The translations under genes were made by a program, and so were the position numbers. Under the pieces are notes generated by a model. The model did no database searches. It saw only the letters and a program-made list of their open reading frames with translations, and was not told the DNA's origin. Positions 21,701 to 36,800 of a stretch of 64,000 nucleotides of DNA are shown here, piece after piece; the first letter of the stretch is position 1; the number at the start of each line of letters is the position of its first letter. Origin of the DNA: Anopheles merus (Eukaryota > Arthropoda > Insecta > Diptera > Culicidae); assembly GCF_017562075.2 (NCBI RefSeq), contig NC_054082.1, positions 29,208,231-29,272,230 on the forward strand, given 5' to 3'.

Positions 21701-24700
21701 GTTCTTTCGCTTAAGCACCCGGGAGTCTATCGGCTTAGAATGTAAAGCTGCGCTATTTTTTTCCGAAGGGCCACATTTGGTTTTTACAAGGTTGGAGATT
21801 GAAAAGAAATGTGATTACTACTAGCCCGGGTAGAAGTTTTTTGTTTTTTTTACGTTCGACTTCTCGTTTTATTTCCCATTTACTGCACGCGTCATAGCGC
21901 GGGAAAACGTTTTTTCCTTTCTTTTTTTTTTCGTTGACGCTATCAGCACTTTACCAGCGCCTGTTCTAGCAAAGCGGCGTAGGGACGACGAATCGAATGG
22001 CTTGCAGGTGAAAGCAAATTTGTCGAAATGTGTGATGTGCTGTGTTGAAATAATCACATTTCGGGAGGCGTTTTGTGTGCGAGGCCAAACGAACGATTTT
22101 GCTTTTCCCCATAAAGATGACACAAAACACAGCAAAGGCGAACACAGCAGTGTTGCACGCTTCCTCTGGATCGGTGTGTCGATTGTAAATACGAAACCGG
22201 CGAAGCTGGATGTACTGAAATTCCGTCCACCGGTTGGGCAATTGGATAAAATTTTCGTATTAATATTATACTTTCGCGAACAAGAATAAACACCAGGCCG
22301 AACGTAGCAGGGTTTCGTTTCCGATCAAACTGCTCGAGGCGTTTTGGGGTAAATTTATTCGTTCCCATCTCCTGTTTCGTTGTCTTCGCTTTATTGTGTT
22401 TCGTTTCATCGAAAGTCTGTTTCACGGAATCGATACTTTCGGATGATTCGTGGAACAATTACGTGGATACGATATGTTTTTCAGAACTGTTCAACTAATA
22501 TAAAGCTTTGCTCGCTTTCTACGAACGCGGTAAGGAAGGAAAACTTGCGCGGCTTGTGCAAAAGCATGTTGAAGATTTTTGTATTTTGAAGAAAAATATA
22601 TTTCATTTGAGGAGCAAACGAGAGCACGGCAGGGAGACGGGAGAGGTTAGAACCATGATGAAGGAAACTTTCAAGGAGTAAACTGTTACAAGTGGTCTTT
22701 TGACACATTTTGGAAGCTTCGAGGAAGCGGTTAGCAAAGGATGGTACTTGGAGACATGAAAACGAGAAAGACCCTAAAAAAGACAAATTTTCCTTGTGCT
22801 TTTAAATCATTCTAAAAGTTTACAGTTTTGCTTGAACAATATTAAATTTAAACATATTGCTTAAATCTTGTTTATTCCAAATTGCTTAAATCACCGACAA
22901 ATGTAACTGTCTCAGCTTTTCCTTCTAGTCATAAATTATGAGCCAATTGATGATTTATTACTTTTTTGAGCATTTGCATGGGAAAAACAATATATTTGAA
23001 TGCATTTTTCATTATTTTTATAGTACAGTGGTTGGATTTAAGGGCTGTTAAATTAGTTTGTTTCGAAATTTTAAGCAATTTTCTGTGCAGGTAGGAGGAT
23101 TTAATGAAGAATTTAAAATAAGAATAGCAACGTCTTCTAAACATCTAAAAGCTGTCAAGATTTCCTCTATTTCAGCATCGATCAACGGTCAGCATTGATA
23201 ACAGCATGAAAGCTGAGTCCAGCCCGGAAAGTCCTTTTAGACCGCACACGTGGTAGACCCAGCTTGAGGTGACAAGATGGCGTGCAGGCGTTAATGATTA
23301 AGACCAGTATAATGGATTTTCAGACGAAGGTGCAAGACAATGAGCGGTTTCAGATACTCTTGCAACAGGCCACTGGTTCTAGCGCTGGTTAAGTAAGTAA
23401 AGCGCAATGGATACACATATAATGATGGAGGGACGTGATGAAGTAATCTGAACAATTCTCATAAAAAAAGCTCAAGCTATTGAAAGCAGATGAAGCTTAA
23501 AGCATTGTTTGAATGTAAATTTGTTGTAAATCGTTATAAAAGCATTTTTAGTGACTGTATGTTATTTTTAAAATTATTGAACAAACCCCCGAATACAAAC
23601 GACCTGATAAGCCAGTTGTGCAAAGCCTCAGAGGTGCATGGTAGGCTACAGCTAAAAAAAAAGCTATTCCCAACGAAAACGTGTGCTTGTTAGTGTCCGC
23701 TTTCTTAAAATGTGCAAACTACCAGTAGGGCTGGCATCTTGCCAGTTGGGCAGCAGCACCGAGAGCAAGTGCCGGCAATAAACTACAAAACCAAATCTCT
23801 AATTTCGGCCACAGTTGGTACTCCCAAATTGATGATTCACACCCAAGTTAGATAGAGAAAGAAAAAGGAAAACGAGAAAGAAAGAGAAAGTGAGCAGGAG
23901 AAATGAAATGCTATCTGAAAATGTGCCATGTTTGTCTCTGCTCTGTTCCCTACCCTCGGGAAAAGTTGTTCGATATTCCACCGAGCCAGACAGCCCGGAT
24001 AGTTTACGACCAGCCAACCCCGGTTTTGGGGCTCCTTATTTCGGGCATCGATTTCGGGTGCGTCCTTTTTCGAGTCAAATTTGTCGTCAACATCAAAAGA
24101 GTGAATCTGTGCAGCGAAGTACACACACACTCACACACCTTTGGGCGTTGAAACCTTAACCGCCGGGTCATACCCTGGCAAGGTGACGCCCGTCCGGGGT
24201 GGCGTTGCCGGGCCGTTTGTCGAAAGGATTAAAGAAAGACAATAACGACACCAGGCTGCCGAATAGAAAGTGTGGACGAATGGAGAAAAAAGCGTCGCAC
24301 GCAAGCGCTCCGCTCGTAAATAAATGCAAAATTCGTACACACCAAGAACGGCTGCCGAATCGGGGCAGGAAGTAAATAATTTTGAGCCCCAGCTGTGCGA
24401 ATTCCGGCGCGGGGCAGAGCTCCTAGCGTGTGCCCAATGCTAGAGGTAAGGGGTTGGTGGGAAGGGGAGTGGGGGAGCGAGCTAAGCAAAAAATATTTCA
24501 CAAAAATGGTGCACAAAACTCGGTATAAAAAGAACGCAATAATTGCACTCCGCCCGGATGGTAGATGTTTCGGCAGGAGATAAAGGGAAGAATAAAAACC
24601 CGCCAAGCTTGAGCCTTATTTCTCTCAAGGGAGTTTTCGTGCGCCGAAGATGGTGATGGTGCCGTGGTGCGCTTTGCTGTCAGTGTTCTCCCCTTACCCC

Positions 24701-24871
24701 TTCCCCCATGCATTTGGAAAATGGATGAAAAAGCTTTCTCCTTCTTTTCGTATCGTGATCATTTTCGGGCATCAGCGGGCAGAGCTTGTAACGGTTGGCG
24801 ACCCAGAAGCGTGTGCCTGGCTTGGGGTTTTGGCACTTCTTCAACCCAAAAAGGGGGAAGAGTGTGAAAGG

Positions 24872-24913
<42 letters not shown>

Positions 24914-27845
24914 TAGATAGAAAGGAGAAAAACTTTCGTCGGATAAAAATGCTTCTCTGGTCGGTTTCGAATGATATTTTGACGTAGGTTCCACGGGGGA
25001 GTTTCTTTGTTGTTTTACTGTGAACTAGTGAAGCGCTGTGAAGTGTGGTTTGTACATTCAGTGCTGTATATTTTTTCCTTGTTGCGTCGCTTTCTTGAAA
25101 GATGGTATTTTGTGGAAAGATTATATCCGGCTTTGATTGGAGTTGGTAAATTCTGGAGCTAAATGCTCTCTGTTTTGCAGCAGGATGAAGTGTATTTATT
25201 TATTTTTTTCCTCGAAACCCCGAAACGAGACCCGGCAAGATAGGTTGAAGGCAGGGCAACATTTCACCATGCTTAGAAGCTTAACAGAACAAAAAAAGGG
25301 CTCCAAAACTCAAAGTGGCTTGTTGTGTGCGAGATAATCGTGGTGCTGCAGTTGAAAAAGCAAACCGGCAGCCCCAGTACCGCGCAGCGGGAGTGGAAAT
25401 ATTTAACATAAAACTGAAGAATGGCGAAAGGGCGAAAAGTCAAGGCCGGGCCAGCGGCTAAGTGGATACGGCCCGGGCTACAGTGTTATGTGGCGCGCTA
25501 TCAAAATCAACCCGAAATTGGAGTAAACTTTTTCGTTGCGCTCGTCCGCTTTGCGCGCAACCATGTTTGCGCTGACGTTCTTGTGTGTGTGTGTGTGTGT
25601 TCTTCGTGCCTCATACTTATGCCCTCGCCCAACCGCTCGACCCTCTCTTTGAGCGTGTCTCCGTTGCCAGCCCGTACTATCTTCATCGCCAAAGCGCTTC
25701 GGCTTGTCGTGTGGCTCGAGGCCACAGGGAGATTGATCTTGTTTGTAAAACATATTGGGAGGCGTTTTATATGCTTTACCCTGTACCATATGTTTTCTGC
25801 CCGTGCGGGCTGGGGCGGCTTCAAAGGCTACGGATCGGATTTGGGCGATTTGCCTGTGCCGGTACTTCAGCACCCACCGCACACGTTCGCTCGAGGGTAG
25901 GAGCCGCGCTGCGGGTGATGGGGCTGCCCCACAAACAACCCCACCAGCGCACTGGTTAAGGGACGCGAATAACCGGGGCTAGGATCGTTTGAATTGTGCA
26001 TTTTCGATTTTTGCTCAATCTAGCACGAAGCGCCTTTCTCCGTTCCCGTTTGCTCTTGCCCGCTCTTACTTGTCGTGTGTGTCGTGGTGCGATACACACG
26101 GATCTCGTTCGAACCGTTTTACATAAAGTGGTCATAATGTATGTAAACGATAGAAAGGAAACAAATAGAGAAGTAAAACGTTACCATTTAGGTGGATGGG
26201 TGAAGGAGGGTTCACACAAAATGCGGGCGTTTAGCGTTATTCGATTCAAGTCCACTCTCAGCTAAAGCTCTTGGTGTGGTGAAAACGAAAAACAGGGGAA
26301 CGACGAAATGATAAAAGCGGGAGGGAAATATTACAGTAATATTTGATTTCCGTTGCTGCAGTGTACAGGCTATGGGACGAGGGACGAGGAGCTACAATGT
26401 GCAATGCTGCAAATTGGAATTTCTGGAATGCTGCTTTTTACGGGATACTGTAAGGGTTGATAGTGTTTTAAACTTTGTGGAATTTGATTTGACGGACTGG
26501 AAGATGCTCTGGTGGTTCCGATGAGACTCTGATGCGATTATAGTAAAGCAGTGTAGTAGAAACTGTTTGATTGGAAACGATCGAAGAGCTTCACACTAAA
26601 TAATTCTACGAACTTGACAAAGAACGTGACATTAAATAAACAGAAAAGCTCCCTTTGATGGTTTCAGCTAGAAAGTTGAGGAAATTCCATCCATGGACGT
26701 TGCTTAAAATGTTATTTTGCCAATTTTGTAGAAATAAACATCTCAAAATAGTTTTAGCCACTAAACGTTAAATTAGTTATTAAAAAAATAGTTGAAATCA
26801 TAGTGTTTAAGTTTCATTATTATTATTATTATTTTTTGAATAATATATTTCAATTATGGCATGAATGAAAAGTATAAACTAGGAAGCATTAATCAAGAAA
26901 TGAATTACGTTAAAGGTTACAAAGATTAGACAACACTTGAAGGCTACACATATAAGCAAGATAGCAGATGAACATTTGAAAAGAATTAGAATGAATTATA
27001 TGACGGACTGGCAGACGAAGGCGCAAGACCGTCAGCGGTTTCGGACAGTCCTGAGGCAGGCCAAGACCGCAAAGTGATTATAGCGCCAGATAAGATCACA
27101 AAGTTTCCGGCCACTTTCGCAACCGGTGTAATTTATAAACGTATCATATAGTAATCCCCAATAGAAAGAAAACTAGCCATTGAGCAGTTTGTTTTGACCA
27201 TAACTCTTGAAGTACGACAATAAGAGTTTAACGCAAAATAATCTAAATGCGACTACAAACAAAATAATCAGACCCTATTGTTTCTTAAATGACGCTACGA
27301 TTGCCTTCGTTGTAGGCCAATGGTTTGCAGGAAAGTTGGCCTAGCACATCGCATAAATGTTTCGGATGAGATGTGCGATGACCCAGTTTAGCCACTGAGC
27401 TATTTGGGTCATCTCGGGTTCGGTTGTACTCAATACAAATTACACTATTTTTATAGCACCTTGTTGACTGACTGTTCACACCCGCAACGTGTGACATATG
27501 GACGCTAAAATTGCAAGAGAACCCCCGATAGCAAATCCCAACCCACGCAATGAGGAAGTTTCATTTGCGGCAACATTGTGTCATCCATATTTATTACAGC
27601 GCAGCTGTGGTGCAATAATCAGAATATAATTTCCTAAGCTAACAAACCGTACAGTTTGTATCGAATAGTCCCCCCCCCCCAGCGCATTGTCTTAGTTTTG
27701 TGAGCAGCATCCCTAAACACACGGCCACACAGCGTACAGTTTTCCACAAGTTCGGAAGATACACTTTCCCTCGAAATGGAGGGATGGTGCAGAGTGAATG
27801 GAGAATGGAAGGCAGAACCTACCCACGAGTGAAATGTGTGTTATA

Positions 27846-27889
<44 letters not shown>

Positions 27890-30800
27890 AGTTTGAGTAC
27901 ACGTGCAAACACAATATGGCCCGGGTGGGCTAGAAACCCCTGCGCAAACAATGCACGAAACGCACGAAACACTTTATGCTGGCCGGGAAATAGTTTCATG
28001 TTCCTAGCGCCAAGTTTCAGGCACCGCCCGCGTTTCGCGTTTCACTGGTTACCCGTTAATGATGGCATCTTGCGCAAACGGGGCTGCTCTGCTGTGCGTT
28101 TGGTCGGGCGACGGGAAGGAACAACCCACAGCAGCAGCAGCAGCAGCAGCAGCAACGGCAGCACGTGTTCGCTAGCGCACACAAAGCAACAAACAGGAAG
28201 CTGGCCTATAGCAGGAGCGAAGCAAGCGAGGCAAAGGGCCAGAAAAGGCCATTTTCGGTCGGAGCACGCGTAACAGCGAAAAGATGTAATTTAACTCATG
28301 TGTCGTAAAATGTGTGAGAACCTGGCGGTAGTTGCGTTTCGCGTGGTGAAACACTATCCGCACGCTTACATTCTCATCATTTCGCAGATCGGAAACAAGG
28401 GGCGGGTGTGGAATTCGGGTTTGGCGAAGCGTATGCCATTCGGGCACCACATTCCTGTCAGCTCGCGCGTCGGATGGTATTGCCGTCTTGAGAATGTGAT
28501 GTGATACGCCGCCAACCATCGCTCTTGCGCCAACCCGATCGCTCGAAGGAAAGGATCTAAATTGAAAACTCTTCACCTAGCAGAGCAAAAGCAGCAGCAG
28601 CAGTGCGTGGCCGAAATCAGCATAAACATGACGATGCGACGCGAGTCGGCAAGCTTGGCCAGCTTGGTTGATTGTTTGAAGCGACACACTGGAGGAAATC
28701 ATCGCGCCCGGTCCCGTCTCGTCGTGTCGTGCTGGGCGAGTTAATCTGATTTTATTGCATGTTGATGAAAAGCAACAATGTGTCTGCCATTTCTGAGGAG
28801 CGGCTTTGGGGGCAAAACACATACGCTAGAGAACTTGATTAATGCCAACAGTGCCTGCGCAGTTATGAGCCGTACTGTACGCTGCAATGTTAGTTTGCAT
28901 GTCTTCATCGCCATTCCTTGGCGCAACTGTTTCGGGCGTAAAAATGCACGGCATACAAACTTAATTGCAATTGCAGCGCTGGGCCGGAAACTGAGCATCA
29001 AACATGGTTCATGCCTTCGGTTTACAAACGGTAAAGTATTCTATTCACCCGGAGCCATCAGCAAACAAGGCTTCCGCGCACAGCTCACGTCTCACGGGCT
29101 GAACACAAAGAAGATCTATTAATGAATCCTTCTGTTTGATTTTCACCCCTCCTCCCATCATCTGCCCCCTGTGTATAGACACGGGGCCGTCGTGGAGTGA
29201 GAAAATTGATGCGAAGGAACCACGCTAAGCCCCACCATGTGTGTTTGTGTTTTCCACGAAGAACCCCATTTATGGTTGCCCGCCCGGAAGGGAAGCCTCC
29301 GCACGACGACAGGTATTTATTAGCTTTTCACACCCTCGGGGGCTCATCAGCGCGATGAGCGATGGGCGCTGGTGGTGGAAGCATGCCTAGTTCATACATC
29401 AAAAACTGATGATGAATACACACACACACATAGATAGGTGCACACGCCCAAACCGCTGTGAAGCGCTGGAACGGTGCGCTTTCTTTCGTTGCTTTGATCG
29501 AGCGGGTGATAGTTCTTTCGTTGGTGTCATTTAACATACACACATGCACGCACATATATACACATCATCAGTAGGTGACATGAAAGTGCCAGGCTTACAT
29601 CATATTAGAACCTTTGATGCTGTGCAAAAAGCTAGTGACAGCCGTTCATCACGTGACTATGAAGACGCTCGCCAGTTTTAGACGAGATTTGTCCAATAAA
29701 CGAGCGGATTCTAGTGAAAGGAAGTCGTTTGGACAGGTTAGACCATCATAATAATCCGTTTATTGGTATAGTTCATGTCATTTTGAATATTGTTTTACGT
29801 CACTTTTTTACAGCTGAAAGAGATCTCCCTCTATAGCAGACATGTCAAACATCAATCCGGTCCGCGAAGACCTTTGGCAGTGATTTGAATGTAGCAGAAA
29901 TAGGTTGTAGATTATAAGATAAGAAAAACGAGCGTATTAATGTTTGTACACTGAGGAAGAGGGTTTCAACATTTAGTCCTTACAGTTCGATTAATGAAGT
30001 GTGAAGTAAGTTACACATTGTTGCTTGTTTGGGAAGGTATTCACGAAGATGGCATGTGGCATGTGCTTTAGTAGTTGCTTCCTGACTTCATCCTAAAGTC
30101 AGTCTCCTCTCATTTTTACCCATTTTCTGACTTTGAGACTTACTGGGAAGTTCGGAAATCATGTATTGGAATATCACTTTCTTCACTTCATTGATGAGGG
30201 TACTATTTAGCTATGGTTCTGCAAACAACCAAGGTTGTTGTCAAGAAACCGAGCACTTTAAAATGGCGTGAATTTTATTAGGTCCACTGAAGGATAAAAG
30301 TCCTTTTTCCTTAACAAAATGGCCATATAGCTAGCCAACATTTACCGATGTTGTGCTAAAATTTTAAGTTATTGTTATCAATCATAAGCGTTGTGAAAAT
30401 ACTGCACGTGTACTTCGTGTGTCGTCGTGTGTGAAGGCGATATACAAGGTTTAATGAACTGTCTAGGTCCAATAAAATTTCCGAGTCAGTGTGCCCATCA
30501 GTGAAGTAAAGCATGTGTAAATTTCATGAACTGCTTTTATTATTATAATGTTATTTCCATGTTCCATTATTTCTACACAATGAAAGGTGTATGGTAGGCA
30601 ACTTGTCATGAATAGCTCTTTTGGAGACTACGAATAAATGTAGATAAGATAAGAATCTAGGTCCAGGAATAAGTCTCTAATTTTTTTTTCGCAGATCGAA
30701 AACACAAACCCCCCCCCCCTTTCCAGCTGAGCTGTGGCCCGCGAGAATATTTCCAACCGTAATCCAGGGCGCGACCCAAAACATGTTTGACATCACTGCC

Positions 30801-33800
30801 CTATAGCTTATCTGTGAAGTTCACAAAGGCTTAGCTGCAGTTGTTTCAGCAACAGGAAGCATACAGGATTTGATTAAAACTGTTCGCTTGTCACAGCGAA
30901 CATTAAAAAGTTACTAATATTTGGTGCCATTTTTCGGGCGATTCCAATCCATAGAACCAGTCAACCGTTTCAGAAACGCTGTAGTTGGTCTGCCACGATG
31001 TAGACTTTCTTACTCTAGGAGGTTATTTTTCTCTGTAAACTCATTCCAAACATTAAAGCATGAACGGTAACGCTTTTCTATTTGGTCTGTTTTGATTACA
31101 TTGTCACCAAAAAGGCACCGCCTTAAAGATACCATCGCCGGCATTCCGCCTTCGCCGCCCGATAAAACCAAAAAAAAACCCTCAAAAGCACAAAACAAAC
31201 AGCTAATGGTGTACTTAATAAATGTAAATCACAACCTTTCGCCGCTGCTGGTGAAATCTTCGGCAAATCATGCTGTCGTTCTGATCGGCGTTCGCGGCTA
31301 GAAGTTAATAAGCGAACACGAAGCCATTTGACCATTTCTTTCCAGGGTGAGCAAACACACCAGACACACGGTGCGATCAGAGTGGATGAAGGCAGCAACT
31401 CTTAGCCGAAGCGATGTGAAAATACTCACCGGCACCAGCACTTGGGTCGAGCGCTGGATACTTTGCATTGCAAAAATGTGTGTTGCATAAATAAAGAAAC
31501 GTTTCATTAGCCTAAGCCATCGGGGGCTGGTTTGGATGAGGGCAGAAGGTCAACCAAATGGCGCTCGCTCTAGCAGCCACAGTTCAACCGAAAATCGACC
31601 CAGCCCTAAGCAGTATCCCGCATTCAAATTAGTTCGACAGCACTTTGCACCGCACGATCCCCACCCCACCGACCCCTCCAGTTCGCACCAACCCGCACAA
31701 CAGTCGGGGGAGCCCCAATGCCAAAAAACCCCGAGCTACAATACACAGCCTGCTGGTCAGCAGTTTAGCCAAGTGGCATAAGGCTTTTTCGTTCGAGATT
31801 TCTGCTTCTCGGAATGATTAAATTTCCCCATCGATAACAATCATTCCGGAGTTTCGGGGGCTTGGAAACGGGAACAGCACAAAAAAGAAAACCCCCTAGG
31901 AAAGTGCGTTCTGGGCCTGTTGGCCGGGGAAAATCAGAAATTGCCAATACGCCGACTGTTTTGCCATTGTAACAGGATCAGATTCTGGGATGCCGGTTTG
32001 CCCCGTGGCTGGGAGGGCTTCCCGGATGGTCGATTTCGGCTTTTTGGGCAATTTTCGGAAGGTTTAATTTGAAGCTCGGAAATTACTTCCCTAGCTATTT
32101 GGTTTTGTAGAACTCCCGGATTCCAGGATTCGTTTAAAAAAGCATACTGTGCGAAATGGTTACACAGAAAAACAAGTGCAATTACTAGTTAAATTAGGGT
32201 GGTACAGGTTTTTTTTTTGTTGCTGACCGAAACTTAGCCAGTGTGTTACTTTGTGAAACTCACCGAACAACTTTTAGTTTCGATCACAAATCTCCATATG
32301 CTGTGCCCGTACGAGCAGCAGCCCTATATGGCACCGACGTGCCATTTTGTGTAATTCATTCAGCCCAGTTAAGCAACACACAATTACTCCGAAAGGCCTA
32401 TGGGGAGGAGGGACTCCTTATCGTGTTGCTCCATCGGTGCCCCAAATGCTTTCGAAACAGAGTGCAATAAAAAAAAAGGCTGAACATGCCAGAACGGGGC
32501 GAAGGTTTGCTGACACTTTACGGCACCACAATCGGTGCGTTTTCCCCAGGATTCTCGATACACGCACTAGGCTAGTGCTATAATTAATGGAGTTTTACAG
32601 CTCGGAGCACAGATTGAACCAATCGTTCGTGGTGTGCGGGTGTGCGTGTGTGCCAATGGTTCCAATTTACAGCGACAAACGATCCACTACTTCCCAGAAG
32701 CTGCAATAAAATCGTAATAACACATTCTCGGGCGTTGCTGGTTGGGATTTACTACTATACTTTCTTGTATTTTATGCTGTGGCATCGTGTATCTTGAACG
32801 TTCTATTGTTTGCACTGCTACCGCAAGGCTATCTCCTCCTTTCGGTTCGTTTGGAAAGATTGGACCCAAATTTAATCGCTTTTCAATAACCGACTCACAT
32901 AGCAACGGCGTCTTAGCTACGGTTGGGCGTTGCGATCTCCTCCCACCGTCTCTCCCTAATCAATCAAGTGGGACCGTAAATTTATGAAGCATAAAAAAGA
33001 GTAGCCTACTCCTTGTGATGGCTTGCGTACACAAAAATCCTCCCCAACCCCTCCCATTGAAAGCTTACCACAGCGTCTGCGAAAGCTTTCGCACAAGCAG
33101 CCCTTTTCTGGGAAGCAGCTTTTGCAACAAATCATTCACCTCGCCCTCGTACGCGGAGGCGAGGTTTTCTTCGGGACTGGGGTTGATCGATTTAAAATTG
33201 CTCTATCGGATTGCGGTTTAATGGTTCTATTGAGACGATGCCCAGTGGCCACATTCGCTTGGATGTTTGGGTTTGTGGCAGTGAAAGGAAAGCTTTTGTA
33301 TCTGCGTCGATGTGCTACCCAAGAACCGAAGCTGAAAGCAAAATATAATTCCCTCTGCCGAGTGTGTGTGTGTGTGTAAAGCAAGAAATCGATTCGAGCC
33401 GGCGGGCTAAAGAAGGTATCTGCTTGAACTTTCTGACCGGAGGGTTGCAAGAACTCGACCCCTGTCCTAACCTCAACCCCAAAACCCCCCGTGCCAGCAT
33501 AATAGCATTAGAGTGGAAATTGTTCTTTGTCGATTGCGCAGGAACGGATGGGAGAAGAGAAGGTACACCAGCTAAACGGAACGAAAACGCTCGTTCGAGT
33601 AAAAGCGGCAAATGATGGTGGACGGTGAAATGCGCGGTTCGTGTGCGGGCTATGGAAGGATAAATATTTATTCGAGCGCATTGTGGGGGGTGCTCGATGT
33701 TTTAAAAACGTACTTTACTTTTCTTTTCTTCGATTGCCAATGGCAACATTTGTGTCTTGAGTTGTAGAATGTGCTCTGTATTGTCTAAAACAAGTCAAAA

Positions 33801-36800
33801 ATCCGTAAAATTTACACTTCACAAAAATATATACTTCAAATTCATAACAGAACTACGTTCAACCTTCACAAAAAAAAACTATGCACGACATCGTTAAAAA
33901 AAAGAATGTTTTAAAACTAATGCATTCCTGGAACATTCCCACTTACATCAGCTTACTTACCAGCTGATACAGGACACTGCTTGCGCCATTAATAAAGCAT
34001 GACGGTTTGCACAGCACAGCAGTGAAGCGCATAGCGCACAAAACTCGAACCAGAAACATCGCCTTCACCCCCTCGCCATCTGCCATCTTCCACGAAGCGT
34101 CGTCGGCCTGCGGAAACACGTCGATCATTGCCCGAGAATCATAAGTTTCATGATATATTCATCAAAAGGCTTACGCGAAGGGCTTGCGCCGCGGGGAAAG
34201 TTTTCTCGAGCCTTCCCCGAAAGTGGTTGATTTTTTATCTCGAGGCAGACGATACAGTGGAAAAGTTTTGCTCGGGCTCCCCGGCCCCTCTTGGGAAAGC
34301 AAACCTTTGTTGCTACACTGCTCGGCTCGTTCGCTCATGCGTACGATTAACTGAGAGAGCAAAGTTCTGGGCCGAATGGGGTTAGTGGGGTGGGAAAGAA
34401 AATGATAAGATTGGCGAAACTTCTCGTTCCGGAATCGATCTTTTTCGATGGATGCATTCAATAGTGAAAAGTTTTTTTTTGCTGAAAGTCACTGGCCCAT
34501 TTCGGGGATTGAGCGTTGAGAGCGTTGCATGAAGGGGATTTTGATTGTATGATTTGTGCCGTAACACGTGTGGAATTTGTGCGTTGCTTAGCAACTTGAT
34601 GCATTTCATTACATTCCTGCTCGAGCACGGTGCCGTATGGTCGATTGTCTAAACATTGTGCAAACGGAAGCCAATCGGAAAGAAGCAACAACAGGCAGAG
34701 AGGTTTTGGTACAATTATAACCAACCCAGTGTACGTTTTAATTGAATAATCCAATATTGCACAACGCTTTAGCTTGTGATTGCTAGTTGCTCAAATTGGC
34801 ACTACTCGCTAAATGGTACACTCGGTGGTATTAGTGGCGAGGAGGAAACCGGATCTTTGCTTGGCGAACATATTCCGATCACGATCACTAATGTGTTGAT
34901 GCCACGGGCCACGCGAAGGGGACACATTTCGTGGATTCTCGTGGGGTGCTTTGTTTCGCGAATATTCGGCGAATGTTTTTGCGCCCCAAAAGCTTGCCGA
35001 GGCGCCCGTTCGCGTTCAGTAATTTGATATTGTTTTGTGAAGTTTTCCACCCAACCCCTCCGAAAACAGGCAGCTTAGAGACGGTACGAAGTTTGCTAAG
35101 GTATGATACGGGAGCGTGGTTTGGGCTGCTGTTTTCACGAAACCGTGCCAGTAAAATGCCATTCCGTTCTACGAATTTTCGTACCACCGCGCTGGGGCCA
35201 TTGGCGTGATTCGTTGTTCAAGCCTACGCGCCCATATGGATGAAGTAGGCCGCGAGTGAGGCACGCACCGATCGCGTACCGGATGGTTGTGGTATTGGAA
35301 ACAAATGCTACATCATTTCGATGAAAATGGAATGGAAATTGTGTGTGTGCTGTGCTAGAACTTTATGCATATCAAATAATTCTATTAAATATCTTTCGTT
35401 TAGGAATGAATAGCTACAAAAGTACAATGCTTTGTGAGTAAAAACGCTATCAAAACTTTCCCATTTTCCCGTCCCACACGGACACAAACTGTTGGCATGC
35501 TTTTAGCTGCGTTGCGTTGTGCTGAGTCGGCCTGACAGTACCAAGTATTACCGGTACACAGACCACATCCCACCGATGCATTGCAGCATCGTAACAGCTC
35601 CATGACAGAGAGCGCATGTGTGGGTACGCAAATGTTCGAATAAATAATGATTTACGACTGACACAATACGAAACCGCAATGGAAAACGACTCCAGGACGC
35701 CTACGGAAACCATTGCCGCCATCCCTCCCCACCTCCTTCTCGAAGGCCCAGAGGTAAGTACAGCCCATCCGTCAGTCAGCTGGTGATGCTGCACTGAGAT
35801 GCGTGTAGGACCCTTCACGTAGCAACTCTTTATGTCGTTGGCAGTGGTAACTGTCACGCTGCATTTCGGGTGCTTCATTCGGGCATTGGTGCAGCAGCAC
35901 CCGGGGTGCAAAGGGTGCACTTTTTGGTCACACACACACACACACACGTTACACAGAGACGTTTGGATGTGCCGAAAGGATTGCGGTTACGAAAGGATTA
36001 TCTGCATCGGTACAGTCAAACGGTGAAGGTGTGTACCTTTCGGATGGTTCCATTTGCTGAAGAAAGCATTGCTGCAGATGCTGTAAACGGACCCGGGCAG
36101 TTAGGCTTCCGATTAGTAGCGTCGAGTGCGGCGAGTGCCCGAGCGCTGGAAGGAATCTTTCAAATGGATCGGAATGTTCACTGGATGGATGTAATTATGC
36201 CTGGCTGCCGGTCGGAGAAGGCTACACATTGTTGGCCAAGCAGCCCGTGCTCTGCCAACTGGAGAAAGCTTATCGGGAGCGGACTCTTGCGTTATGTTTG
36301 ATTGATGTTTGCAGGGAATGTTTTCGAGCCTATCTCAGCAAATTAAACATGGTACGGTTCATGGGTGAGCTGCATACGCACTTGCAGGATGGCGATCCGT
36401 TTTGCAGCTGCATAATGCAATAAGCCTTTGGCGGGCTAACGGCGCAGCTAGCAGGTTCGTCGTTCTGAAAGGTTCCAGCGAAGTTGACGTTTAAATTAAA
36501 CCTCCGTACGATGCACAACCGGCCAGTTATTCCGTGCCCTCGTACGTTGCTGGCCAAATCACAAGGCGTTTGCAGAAACGTGATGCCACTTGAAGCTTGT
36601 TTTGTGGTACTGTAACACTGTACAAACCAACGCATCGGCCAAGTCTGTCTCAAAGCCGCTGTGTTAGGCACACCTTGCGCGGAAGAAGAATGCAAGCATC
36701 ACCTCGGTGTTAAGCTTTCAGTAGCGGAGACCCACGCAGGGGAGGAATAGAGCAAGCGCTGTATCGATCCGACAGCCGGGCGGGGAAAAGGTGTCGGTAC

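Larger units (their letters stand above)
27091..29836. other. Intron 1 segment, no gene seen
   Basis: Includes the tRNA-like/hairpin segment near 27377-27413 and the TG and CAG repeats noted separately. No supported exon. Confidence 0.55.

Noticed and set aside
27377..27413. tRNA gene on the minus strand
   Set aside because: Box A-like sequence only. No box B, anticodon arm or acceptor stem can be drawn.
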